Positions 32,917 to 41,183 of a stretch of 53,757 nt of DNA are shown here, piece by piece. Position 1 is the stretch's first letter. Each line of letters opens with the position of its first letter. The stretch is taken from contig WGCW01000152.1 of the NCBI GenBank assembly GCA_015493585.1, positions 1 to 53,757 on the forward strand, given 5' to 3'. This DNA is from Acidobacteriota bacterium (GTDB taxonomy: Bacteria; Acidobacteriota; Thermoanaerobaculia; Thermoanaerobaculales; Sulfomarinibacteraceae). The notes under the pieces were generated by a model, which worked only from the letters and a program-made list of their open reading frames with translations, was not told the DNA's origin and made no database searches. The translations under genes and the position numbers were made by a program.

Positions 32917-34039
32917 ATCTCCGTTTGGCAGGCGTTCGGCCGAGAATCCTGACGTTGCGCTGCTGATCGAGAGGGGAATCGCGGCCGGACTTTTCCCCGG
33001 TGCCGTCGCCGCATGGGGGCGTGCGGGAAGGGCACCGGCCGTGGCCGCGGTGGGCGCCTCCAGGTTGCGTCCACGGAGGGTTGCGGCGATTCCAGAGACC
33101 TGGTACGACCTCGCATCGTTGACCAAACCTCTCGTCGTCGCCCCTCTTTTCCTCATGGCGATGCGCGAGGGCCGGGTGAAACTGGAAACTCGAGCTGACA
33201 CCTTGATTCCCGAGCTCAACGGCACAGCCGTTGGAAACGCTACAATGCAAAGCCTCTTGACGCACACGAGCGGCCTTCCAGCGTGGCAGCCGCTCTACGC
33301 CGAAACGAGAGGGGATCCATCACGGCTTTTCGATGCCTTTGCGAACATTTCCTGGTCCACACCCGGTGATGGCCGCGTCGTCTACTCGTGCCTCGGGTAC
33401 ATCCTCCTCGGGAAGATCCTGGAACGGGTTTTTGGGTCCACCCTGGATCGTTTATTTACCGAACGTGTTTCGCGTCCGCTCGGGCTCGAGAACGAAAGTG
33501 GATTCCGTCCACAGACGGGACCAGTGGCGGGAGGCTCGATCGCGCCGGATGCGGAGATCGAGCTGCTCCGGCAGATGTCCCGCGATGACGATATCCGGTT
33601 CATTCCGCCGCTCGATGAAGGTTTGCCCGATGATGGTAATGCCCGCTTCCTTGGCGGTGTGGCGGGAAATGCGGGGCTGTTTGGAACGGCACGAGCCGTC
33701 TTCGTGCTGACATCCCAGTTCATCGAGGAAGCATCCCAGCTATTCTCTTCTGAGGAGATTCTCATGGCGACGCGTGACCTCACGCCGGAGAGCCCGGAGC
33801 AGGGGAGGGGGCTCGGATGGCAGCTAGCCCGGTCTTATGGATGCTCGGCGGGCAGGACCCTTCCTCCGTCAGCGTTTGGTCATACCGGTTTCACGGGAAC
33901 GTCCGTGTGGGCCGACCCCGCCAGTGGCCTCATCGCGGTTTTCCTCAGCAACCGTCACCATCCAGGCCATCGTGGCGTCGATCTGCACCCGTTTCGCCGC
34001 CGCTACAACGATCTGATCGTCAGCCCGGGCCCGGTCTGA
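32900..34039 (+). CDS. Serine beta-lactamase-like hydrolase with altered YxN motif
   Basis: 379 residues from GTG 32900 (AAGAGG 4 nt upstream). The nucleophile motif SLTK gives Ser73 and Lys76, and a late GHTGFTG corresponds to the KTG/HxG box of class C-like esterases and DD-peptidases. The central YxN position reads YSC (Cys164), where family members normally have Asn, Asp or similar. No signal peptide is visible, so it is probably a cytoplasmic esterase rather than an antibiotic beta-lactamase or periplasmic penicillin-binding protein. It follows the thioesterase in the same operon. Confidence 0.85.
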   Translation: MDKPPESPFGRRSAENPDVALLIERGIAAGLFPGAVAAWGRAGRAPAVAAVGASRLRPRRVAAIPETWYDLASLTKPLVVAPLFLMAMREGRVKLETRADTLIPELNGTAVGNATMQSLLTHTSGLPAWQPLYAETRGDPSRLFDAFANISWSTPGDGRVVYSCLGYILLGKILERVFGSTLDRLFTERVSRPLGLENESGFRPQTGPVAGGSIAPDAEIELLRQMSRDDDIRFIPPLDEGLPDDGNARFLGGVAGNAGLFGTARAVFVLTSQFIEEASQLFSSEEILMATRDLTPESPEQGRGLGWQLARSYGCSAGRTLPPSAFGHTGFTGTSVWADPASGLIAVFLSNRHHPGHRGVDLHPFRRRYNDLIVSPGPV

Positions 34040-34040
34040 G

Positions 34041-36533
34041 CTACGTCCGGACCGTCGTCAACCGGTTGGCTGCGAACAGCGCGGCCAGGAGCAACGGCAG
34101 CCAGGCCCCGAGAACGGGCGGAATGGCGTTGGCCTCGCCGAGTTTTCCAAACAGGGCCACCAGCACGAAGTAGAGCATTCCCAGCCCCAGCCCCCACGCG
34201 ATACCGTGCATCGGACTGAGACGCCGGCCACCGCTCCGGTTCAGGCCGAACGGCAGGGCCAGAAAGACCATGACGAAGGCCGAAAGCGGATACGTGATTT
34301 TCTGATACAGACGGACGATCAGTTGAATCGGCCGGTAGCCGGAGACCTCAAGCTCATCGATGTATCTACGCAGCTCACCGAACGACATTTCGCCGGGCGT
34401 CCTACTGTCGTTCGCAAAATATGTCGGAGCTTCGGGCACGTCGAGCTCCATCGGCCGCGTGATTTTCTTGAACGTATCAGTCCCATCCGGAAAAATCTGG
34501 CGGAACCATCCGGAATCGGCGACCCAACCGCCATGGGAGTATTTCGCGCGGTCAGCAAAAAGGATGAACCTTAGATTCCCGTCTTCATCGAAACGATACA
34601 GAGAAAACCGGTAGAGCGTTCGAGACCGCCGGTCGTACCGCAAAAGGTTGTACAGCGTCGAGCCATCGCGTGAAAACAGCCATTGCCTCTCAGTTCCCAT
34701 GAAGGAGCGGGGACCCTTGTGCCCCTTGATCTCATTAAGCAAGACCTTCGCTTCGCGATTACTCCGGGGCACGATCGACTCCTGAAGTGCGGCAAGACCC
34801 AGTGCTGAAAAGCTGGCCACGATCAACACCGGCACCGTGACCCGGTACAGCGAAATACCTCCGGCCTTCATCGCTGTGAGCTCCATCCTGCGTTCGAGAA
34901 CCACAAACAGGAGCAGAACCGAAATCATGAGCGCGAGCGGCGCAACGTCAAGAATAACCTGCGGAACAAGGTTCCAGTAATAGGCGACGAAGACGCCAAG
35001 AGACGCGGTATGCTTGGCAAGCTCGTCGATCTTGTCGGCAAAATCCACGACAATATAGAGCAGGGCGGTGCTCGACAGAACCAATGCCAGCGGCCAAACC
35101 AATTGAGAGGCTATGTACCGGTCAAGAAGGCTCGGAAATGCGACAAAGACGCGCCGCCGTTGCAGCGCAACCGGAATCGAGCCTGTCAGTTTTCCATCGG
35201 CCGCCTTTCCCGCCTTGACCCTTTCAAAGATCTCGCGCATGCTGCGCCCGATACGCTTGAAGGCCTTTCGCAGCCACCCATCACCCCGCGAGCGTTCGCC
35301 GATCCACGATCCGCTCTTCCAAAGAAGCGCAAGTCCAAGTGCACCAACCAGAAGATTCGGAATCCAGACGCCAAGCCAAGACGGGATATCGCCTTGCCTC
35401 GAAAGAAGCTCCCCATGATTCAACGCCACGTAATACGCCAGGATGACCCCAAGCGAGATCAGGAAGCCACGCCCCCGGCCCCCGGATCGGGACCGCATCG
35501 CCAGTGGCAACCCGATCAAACCGAAGAAGAAGCAGGCCGCAGGGATAGCGAGCCGTTTCTGCAGCTCGACCATCGCCAATCGTCTCGTCGAGGCCTGCCG
35601 TGCCGCCTGGGCTCGGGTTTTCCCCTCCCCGGAAGGGGAGGAAGCCACTGCCCCTCCCCGGACCAGACGGTAGAGATCTGCCGTCGACCTGGCGCGCATG
35701 CCGCCCGTGTAATGCACATGTTCGTTACCACGCCGACGTTCCAGGCGAATGAGCTGGCTTTCATTGATGTTGACACGAAAGAGCTGAGGCTTACTCTCGT
35801 TGAGCTGATGCGTCACGACCTGGTCAAGCAGCAACCACGGTGCTCCTCCTCCGCTGACCCGGGAAACCTTGTTAGAGGAAGACCGAACACCTTGAGCTTC
35901 CTGCAAGCCTCCAGCATTGACCAACCGTCCAGACTTGGCCACAATCAGGTTTTCTTCCGAATGCATCCCGCGTTGGAAAAGGAGCACACCTTTCCAGCTA
36001 CCGGAACTCTTGTTGATGTCCCTGACGTACAACAGTGTTCCCGGCAGAATCTGATAGAAAATCTTTGGTTCCACCTCACCCAGACTTTTCGCCGACGAAA
36101 AGAGCCGAACCTTCAATCCCACCAACTCCTGATTCGCTCGCGGCATCACATGCAACGTTAGATACCCGTTCACTCCCCCCAGGAGGATCCCAAGCCAGAG
36201 GATGGGGACAAGAACCCGCCGGAGAGAGATACCACTCGCCTCCAGGGCGATAATCTCATTCTCACTGCTCATCCTCCCGATCCCCAGGAGAACTCCGAAC
36301 AAAAAACTCATTGGCAGCGTCAGCACGACGACGTGGGGAAGTGACAGCAAGATCAGCAAGCCGGCGTCCCGAGCCGAAACCCCACGAACGAGGACCTGCT
36401 CGAGTACAACGAAGATTGCGCGAAGCAGCAGCAAGAACGTGTACGTAAAGAATCCCACGACAGTCGGGACGAAAACTTCCCTGACCACGTATCTGTGAAT
36501 CTTCAGCGGAGCCAATCGGTGCAGCACTCTCAT
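34041..36533 (-). CDS. LptF-LptG fusion, lipopolysaccharide-export permease
   Basis: 830 residues, roughly twice a normal LptF or LptG. The N-terminal half (about 8-400) and the C-terminal half (about 465-830) each show the YjgP/YjgQ plan: two helix pairs around a periplasmic domain, with RYVVREVFVPTVVGFFTY in the first and RYIASQLVWPLALVLSSTALLY in the second. Both have the ELTAMKAGGIS / EIIALEASGIS cytoplasmic coupling-helix motif that contacts LptB. A single chain therefore supplies both halves of the LptB2FG transporter. lptB and lptC/A are in another operon at 48074-50802. The joining segment (about 400-460) is basic and lacks known domains. Confidence 0.92.
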   Translation of the reverse strand: MRVLHRLAPLKIHRYVVREVFVPTVVGFFTYTFLLLLRAIFVVLEQVLVRGVSARDAGLLILLSLPHVVVLTLPMSFLFGVLLGIGRMSSENEIIALEASGISLRRVLVPILWLGILLGGVNGYLTLHVMPRANQELVGLKVRLFSSAKSLGEVEPKIFYQILPGTLLYVRDINKSSGSWKGVLLFQRGMHSEENLIVAKSGRLVNAGGLQEAQGVRSSSNKVSRVSGGGAPWLLLDQVVTHQLNESKPQLFRVNINESQLIRLERRRGNEHVHYTGGMRARSTADLYRLVRGGAVASSPSGEGKTRAQAARQASTRRLAMVELQKRLAIPAACFFFGLIGLPLAMRSRSGGRGRGFLISLGVILAYYVALNHGELLSRQGDIPSWLGVWIPNLLVGALGLALLWKSGSWIGERSRGDGWLRKAFKRIGRSMREIFERVKAGKAADGKLTGSIPVALQRRRVFVAFPSLLDRYIASQLVWPLALVLSSTALLYIVVDFADKIDELAKHTASLGVFVAYYWNLVPQVILDVAPLALMISVLLLFVVLERRMELTAMKAGGISLYRVTVPVLIVASFSALGLAALQESIVPRSNREAKVLLNEIKGHKGPRSFMGTERQWLFSRDGSTLYNLLRYDRRSRTLYRFSLYRFDEDGNLRFILFADRAKYSHGGWVADSGWFRQIFPDGTDTFKKITRPMELDVPEAPTYFANDSRTPGEMSFGELRRYIDELEVSGYRPIQLIVRLYQKITYPLSAFVMVFLALPFGLNRSGGRRLSPMHGIAWGLGLGMLYFVLVALFGKLGEANAIPPVLGAWLPLLLAALFAANRLTTVRT

Positions 36534-36697
36534 ACGCCGCCAAGTTTACACCGGAACCCAAAACAGACGCGGCCACCGAACGAAATTTCAACCCCTATGA
36601 GATCGTGGTCGTCCACCGAGCATGCGACGGCCACATGCGTGCCGCTCGCTTCGGCAGGCGGGCTGGTGCGCTATCAATGAAGAGGGGGCACACAACA

Positions 36698-36815
36698 ATG
36701 TTCACAGCTTTTCCACAGGGTGACGATTTTCCACACGTTACGTGCTCTATAGCAATGTCCGATAAGATATATTATGTAAACTCGCAAACGATATTCGCAA
36801 TCCACTCAAAAATTG
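36698..36815. other. Candidate replication-origin-like region (DnaA boxes plus AT-rich stretch)
   Basis: TTTTCCACA occurs at 36709-36717 and again at 36727-36735; both fit the DnaA-box consensus TTWTNCACA and are 18 bp apart in the same direction. A weaker ATGTTCACA lies at 36698-36706. Immediately after comes an AT-rich tract (about 36760-36815). It sits in the 341-nt gap between lptFG and parB, next to parA-parB, genes that are often close to oriC. Only two good boxes are visible, so this is tentative. Confidence 0.4.
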
Positions 36816-36874
36816 CAAGAAGATTCATCCCCCTCTTCCTCTTGCTGATTGCTGACCCCTGATGCGTCAAAACC

Positions 36875-37810
36875 TCAGGATTCGCTGGAATCGTTGGATT
36901 GCTGGCGGCGCAGGTCGGCGATCAACTCCTCGAGTGCGGAAATAATCTGGGCTGGCTCAGGCGGCTGCTCCGATTCAGTTCTGAATCGCAAGGAAATACT
37001 GAACCGTTTGTCTGGATGACGGTAGCGGATGATGAATGGTTTCACGCGCGGTGCACGAGGATCGGCATGGTTGTCTTGGCCGTTCGTTGCGGCAGGCTCA
37101 GCGTTCGCGGTGTGCGTGGGATTGTCACTGAGCTGTTTGCGAAGCTGGCGCAGCTGGGCGCGGTCGAGCCCCTGCATCGCGATCGCGTCAATGAGGCGAA
37201 GCATCGCATCGGTATCACCGGCCTTCGCGATTTCGAGGAGGAGGCCCTTCGCCGTGATGTCGGCATGCCGACATGCGTCGCGGATTTCCGGAGGGAGCGT
37301 GAGGAGCTGGAGGGTCTCCGTGACGGTGACGCGGGAACGGCCGACAGCAGTGGCGACCTGCTGGTGGTTGTAGCCGTACTTGTCGATGAGGGTCTGGAAG
37401 CCTTCAGCCTCCTCGAACGGTGCGAGATCTTTTCGCTGGAGGTTCTCAATGAGGGCGATTTCAAGAGCATGTTGATCGCTGACGTCGAGGACGATACATG
37501 GGAGCTCGCTGAGGCCGGCTTCGAGGGCGGCATGAAAGCGGCGTTCACCGGAAATCAACTCGTAGGTTCCTGTATCGTCCGGCCTTTTCCGAATCAAGAG
37601 CGGCTCAAGGACGCCATGCGTTTTGATACTGGAGACGAGATCCTCGATTGAGCCGAGGGCCGATCGCGGCTGGTCCTGGTTGCTCGTGATCTTCGAAATG
37701 GGGATCATCCGGCCAATCCCCTCCCCCATGCGTTGTGCCAGCTCCTCGACGAAGTGGCGGTCGTGCCGCATGCGGCGTTGCGGTGGAAGTCCCCTTTTAG
37801 GCGCCGGCAC
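36875..37810 (-). CDS. parB: Chromosome-partitioning protein ParB
   Basis: 311 residues from GTG 37810, supported by GAGGAGG 9 nt upstream and by restoring the N-terminal VPAPKRGL box of the family; the next ATG (37771) has no RBS. The CTPase/clamp domain has ISKITSNQDQPR and the GERR motif (SGERRFHAA). The HTH for parS binding includes NHQQVATAVGRSRVTVTE. A C-terminal dimerisation segment ends the protein. It loads on parS sites and slides as a CTP-dependent clamp; I saw no consensus parS in the window. The start overlaps the end of parA by 14 nt. Confidence 0.93.
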   Translation of the reverse strand: MPAPKRGLPPQRRMRHDRHFVEELAQRMGEGIGRMIPISKITSNQDQPRSALGSIEDLVSSIKTHGVLEPLLIRKRPDDTGTYELISGERRFHAALEAGLSELPCIVLDVSDQHALEIALIENLQRKDLAPFEEAEGFQTLIDKYGYNHQQVATAVGRSRVTVTETLQLLTLPPEIRDACRHADITAKGLLLEIAKAGDTDAMLRLIDAIAMQGLDRAQLRQLRKQLSDNPTHTANAEPAATNGQDNHADPRAPRVKPFIIRYRHPDKRFSISLRFRTESEQPPEPAQIISALEELIADLRRQQSNDSSES

Positions 37811-38555
37811 GTTCAAGAACCTCCTCACAGAGCTGGTAATACTCGTAGGCACCGCTCGAATGGGGCGCATGTTCGAAGATGCTGAGGTGATGGGCTGGTG
37901 CCTCTTCCAGACGAACGGATTTGGTAATGATGGTGCGGAACGCGAGATCGCCGAAGACCTGATGGATTTCATCGGCGACCTGGCGGGAGAGAACCGTGCG
38001 TTTGTCAAAAAGCGTAATGAGGACACCCAGGAGCCTGAGCTCAGTGTTCGCGCGAGCCTTGATCTTGTCGATGGTTTCGAGAAGGTCATCGGTCCCTTCC
38101 AGAGCGAAGAATGACGCCTGGATGGGAACGAGAACATGGGTGGCGGCGACGAGCGCGTTGACGGTAATCAGGCCAAGGGTTGGCGGCGTGTCGATGATAA
38201 TGGTGTCGTAGTCCGGGATGTGAGGCTTGAGGCAGTCGGCCAAACGGAATGGCGCATCGATTTCGCCCGTGAGGGCGCTCTCGAACTTTGCCATCGAGAT
38301 CGCTGAGGGCGCGACCGAGAGATTGGCCACTTCAGTGGCCTGGATGATGTCTCCAAGAGCCGTGCTTCCAAGAATAACGTCATAGATGGTGTCGTGGATC
38401 GAGTGCGGGTCGAGAAAGGACATGGTGGAGTTGGCCTGTGGATCGAGGTCGATCAGCAGGGTTTGAAGCTTCTTTTGAGCAAAGCCGGCCGCCAGATTGA
38501 TCGCAGTTGTCGTCTTGCCAACGCCGCCCTTTTGATTGGTGATTGCGATAATCAT
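37797..38555 (-). CDS. parA: Chromosome-partitioning ATPase ParA (Soj)
   Basis: 252 residues with the deviant Walker A KGGVGKTTT at 9-17 immediately after the short N-terminal strand, the LLIDLDPQANST Walker A' region and the IIIDTPPTLGLIT motif. The lack of an N-terminal HTH marks it as the small chromosomal (Soj) type. ParA-ATP binds DNA non-specifically and moves ParB-parS complexes. The ATG follows GGGAGG. The order miaB - parA - parB is on one strand, with 58 nt between miaB and parA. Confidence 0.95.
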   Translation of the reverse strand: MIIAITNQKGGVGKTTTAINLAAGFAQKKLQTLLIDLDPQANSTMSFLDPHSIHDTIYDVILGSTALGDIIQATEVANLSVAPSAISMAKFESALTGEIDAPFRLADCLKPHIPDYDTIIIDTPPTLGLITVNALVAATHVLVPIQASFFALEGTDDLLETIDKIKARANTELRLLGVLITLFDKRTVLSRQVADEIHQVFGDLAFRTIITKSVRLEEAPAHHLSIFEHAPHSSGAYEYYQLCEEVLERAGA

Positions 38556-38613
38556 TCGATCGTTCGGCCTCCCTGCATTGCGAATCGATTATGGGACGGC
38601 GCAGGGAGACGTG

Positions 38614-39918
38614 TCAACCAGCGATCACGCCAAAGAGCGAGTGGGGTCCGGCGCGCTGAATATGAACCTGGACAAAATCACCGACCGATTCACCTGCGAG
38701 TCTTGGGAAGTTGACAACGCGGTTGTCGGGTGTCCTCCCCTGCCAGTGTTGAGGTGAACGCCGGCTGGGTCCGTCTATGAGGACTTTTACGGTCGTATCG
38801 ACGAGGAGTTGGTTTAATTCAAGCGAGATTCGGTCGGTGAGAGCGAAGAGGTGTTGCAAGCGTTCTTTTTTGATGGAATCTGGCACATTACCGTCGTAGC
38901 GCGCCGCGGGTGTTCGGGGCCTGGGAGAAAATGCAAAGGCGAAAACCTGCCCAAACCGGACCTCGGCGAGGAGCTCCATGGTCTGCTGGAAATCCTGAGC
39001 GGTTTCTCCGGGGAATCCGACGATGATGTCGGTCGACAGGTTAATATGCGGGATTGCTGCGCGAATGTCGTGAACCAGCTCAAGGTATTGCTCGCGGGTA
39101 TATCGCCGGTGCATGCGGCGCAGGACTGCGGTCGAACCGGATTGGACCGGCAGATGCAGGTAGGGGGCGATCTTCGGGTTGTTCGCCATGGCGTGGATGA
39201 GCTTGGCATCGAAATATCGGGGGTGGGACGTCAGAAAACGCACGTGGCGAATCCCGTCAATGTGGGAGGCCGCGTCGAGAAGATCGGCGAGATCGGCGCC
39301 TGTTTGTGGACAGCGATAGGAGTTGACAGTCTGTCCGAGAATCTCGACCTCGGGAATCCCCTCCTCCGCCAAGGTACGGATCTCGTTGACGATGTCCGTA
39401 AGTGAACGGCTTCGCTCTGGACCTCGGGTGTATGGAACGATGCAGTACGTGCAATGTTCATTACAGCCCTCGATCGCGGTGACCATACCGCGCGTCCGGT
39501 TCGATCGAACGATGGAGTCGAAGGTGTATGTTGTCCCGGGAGCGTCAAAGCCGGAAAAGACCGTTCGTTTGTTCTGCTTGAGCAGTCTCAGCGCTTCCGG
39601 GAGGTGCGTGATCTGACCCGGTCCAAGCACGAAGCCAAGAGAAGGGTGCGTGACCAAAAGAGAGTCGTGAAGCTGCTCGGCAACGCAGCCGCAGAGACCG
39701 ATGGCCGCATGACGATTGGCATGGGTGAGCTCACCGAGGCGGCTCCTGACCTTTTGAACGGCCTTTTCGCGAACGGAACACGTATTCAGGAGGACGAGAT
39801 CAGCATCCTCGATCGTTGAAGCCTGACGGAGCCCCTCGGCCATGAGAAGCCCTGCAAGACGTTCACTGTCATGGCGGTTCATCTGGCAGCCCCAGGTTTC
39901 GATAAAAAACGTCTTCAT
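38614..39918 (-). CDS. miaB: tRNA-2-methylthio-N6-dimethylallyladenosine synthase
   Basis: 434 residues. The N-terminal UPF0004 domain carries three Cys that hold the auxiliary Fe-S cluster (WGCQMN, NTCSVRE, GLCGCVA). The radical SAM motif is Cys152, Cys156 and Cys159 in EGCNEHCTYCIVPYTRG. A C-terminal TRAM domain (about 370-434, RVVNFPRL and GDFVQVHI) binds tRNA. MiaB adds a methylthio group to i6A37 of tRNAs reading UNN codons. YTRGPERSR favours MiaB over MtaB or RimO. Start ATG follows AAGG. It heads a miaB-parA-parB run. Confidence 0.93.
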   Translation of the reverse strand: MKTFFIETWGCQMNRHDSERLAGLLMAEGLRQASTIEDADLVLLNTCSVREKAVQKVRSRLGELTHANRHAAIGLCGCVAEQLHDSLLVTHPSLGFVLGPGQITHLPEALRLLKQNKRTVFSGFDAPGTTYTFDSIVRSNRTRGMVTAIEGCNEHCTYCIVPYTRGPERSRSLTDIVNEIRTLAEEGIPEVEILGQTVNSYRCPQTGADLADLLDAASHIDGIRHVRFLTSHPRYFDAKLIHAMANNPKIAPYLHLPVQSGSTAVLRRMHRRYTREQYLELVHDIRAAIPHINLSTDIIVGFPGETAQDFQQTMELLAEVRFGQVFAFAFSPRPRTPAARYDGNVPDSIKKERLQHLFALTDRISLELNQLLVDTTVKVLIDGPSRRSPQHWQGRTPDNRVVNFPRLAGESVGDFVQVHIQRAGPHSLFGVIAG

Positions 39919-40037
39919 ATGCTAACCTTGCTCGAGCCGGGCATATTGTGTGGGCTCGTCTCACTGTTCCTTGGGCCAATGGAAGGAGCGGCCCGTCCTC
40001 GCGCGAATTCTACCATTGCTCCGATGTGACGATGAGG

Positions 40038-40712
40038 TCAGCGCTGGCTGGGCTGGTGCGAGTTGCGTGATGCAAGCTCTTTATCAACCTCACGGAGCCA
40101 GCCTGGAGGGATGCTATGCCGTCGCGCCTGATCGAGAAATCTCGGGAGGGCCGCCTCCTCGCGACGAAGAGCGGCCTTGAGTTTTTGCCTCTGGGCGAGA
40201 GCCGTGTCGAGCTTTGGCTTGATGACACCGTCCCGGTACGCCGGATCGTCCCAGGCGTAAAACGTGTTCCAGAGACGTGGAATCGCGGCGTCGAGGCGTT
40301 TGATTCGCGTCTTGAGGAGAGCGATGCGCATGAGAAGGGAGCGGTACCGTTTCTGCCACAACGCCTTCTTAGAGAGCTTTCCGGATCCAGTGGTTCCAGC
40401 TGGCACCGGATTGCGAGCACCACCGGGCGATGAAACGGGGCCGGCGTTCGTTCCGCTCTGGGAGGGAACCACGGTCGTCAGTCCACCTTGTCGAGAGAAC
40501 ACGGTGAGGTTCTTGTTCGTGATCAAGGTCTTATGGCCTTCCGGCCACCTGAGGCGGATCTGCCGGGCGGCTTCACCGAGCGTGTGTGGTGCCGGTTCTG
40601 ACGCGGAGGGCTTGGTGGCCGATTGGGGGGCTGCCAGCGCTGAACGGGTCAGGAGTCCCCCACCTAACAGGATGGTACAGACCAGGCAACCAGAGATGGT
40701 CAGACGCTGCAT
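40038..40712 (-). CDS. Secreted coiled-coil protein of unknown function
   Basis: 224 residues. A signal peptide (hydrophobic CLVCTILLGGGLL, cleavage after ALA at about 28) is followed by a low-complexity Pro/Ser/Gly region and then a mostly helical part rich in Arg, Lys, Ala and Leu (RSLLMRIALLKTRIKRLDAAI and LAQRQKLKAALRREEAAL) that should form a coiled coil. DUF4124-like or periplasmic assembly proteins look similar, but I do not recognise a family. It is upstream of miaB by 119 nt on the same strand. Confidence 0.6.
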   Translation of the reverse strand: MQRLTISGCLVCTILLGGGLLTRSALAAPQSATKPSASEPAPHTLGEAARQIRLRWPEGHKTLITNKNLTVFSRQGGLTTVVPSQSGTNAGPVSSPGGARNPVPAGTTGSGKLSKKALWQKRYRSLLMRIALLKTRIKRLDAAIPRLWNTFYAWDDPAYRDGVIKPKLDTALAQRQKLKAALRREEAALPRFLDQARRHSIPPGWLREVDKELASRNSHQPSQR

Positions 40713-40801
40713 GAGAAAATCCAGCTTTTATGGTACCACGACGAAAGAGGTGGCGGTCCTCTGGCAGGGTTCTGATTGTGCGCAGGAGATCAAAGCTGGG
40801 C

Positions 40802-41173
40802 TTAGGGGGTGTTTGTCCCTTCCCGTCCGTACCGGTCTTCGAGGCGCACGACGTCATCAAGTTGGGGTGTCGAGACCTCGAGAACGCGGGTATCGGTGCG
40901 GGCGATCATCCGGTGAACCGTCAGGGGAGGAAGATGATAGACCGCACCGGGCTGAAGAAGGACGGTCTTCAGTGCGTCACGGTTGGCACCAACGATCAGC
41001 TCGAGCTCGCCATCAAGAATGCGAATCGTTTCGTCCTTTTCCCGGTGGAACTGCAAGCTCAACGCTTCACCGGCTCTGATGAAGAGGATCTTGCCGACGT
41101 ACAGCTCAGTGTGGGCAAAGATTTCTTCAGAACCCCATGGCTTTGGAACCTCTTGAACCTTAACGATGGGCAT
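40802..41173 (-). CDS. Cupin, phosphomannose-isomerase type II-like domain
   Basis: 123 residues forming a single cupin: KPWGSEEIFAHTELYVGKILFI, then SLQFHREKDETIRILDGELELIVG (first metal motif) and LPPLTVHRMIARTD (second). This is the sequence style of the C-terminal half of mannose-1-phosphate guanylyltransferase/phosphomannose isomerase. Stand-alone versions may bind or isomerise a sugar. It is the last gene of the long PTS operon, 10 nt after ptsI, so a sugar-phosphate link is plausible. Confidence 0.8.
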   Translation of the reverse strand: MPIVKVQEVPKPWGSEEIFAHTELYVGKILFIRAGEALSLQFHREKDETIRILDGELELIVGANRDALKTVLLQPGAVYHLPPLTVHRMIARTDTRVLEVSTPQLDDVVRLEDRYGREGTNTP

Positions 41174-41183
41174 CGTTCCTCCC

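Noticed and set aside
35010-36161. 383-residue plus-strand ORF
   Set aside because: Antisense to lptFG; Pro/Arg-rich composition typical of a shadow.
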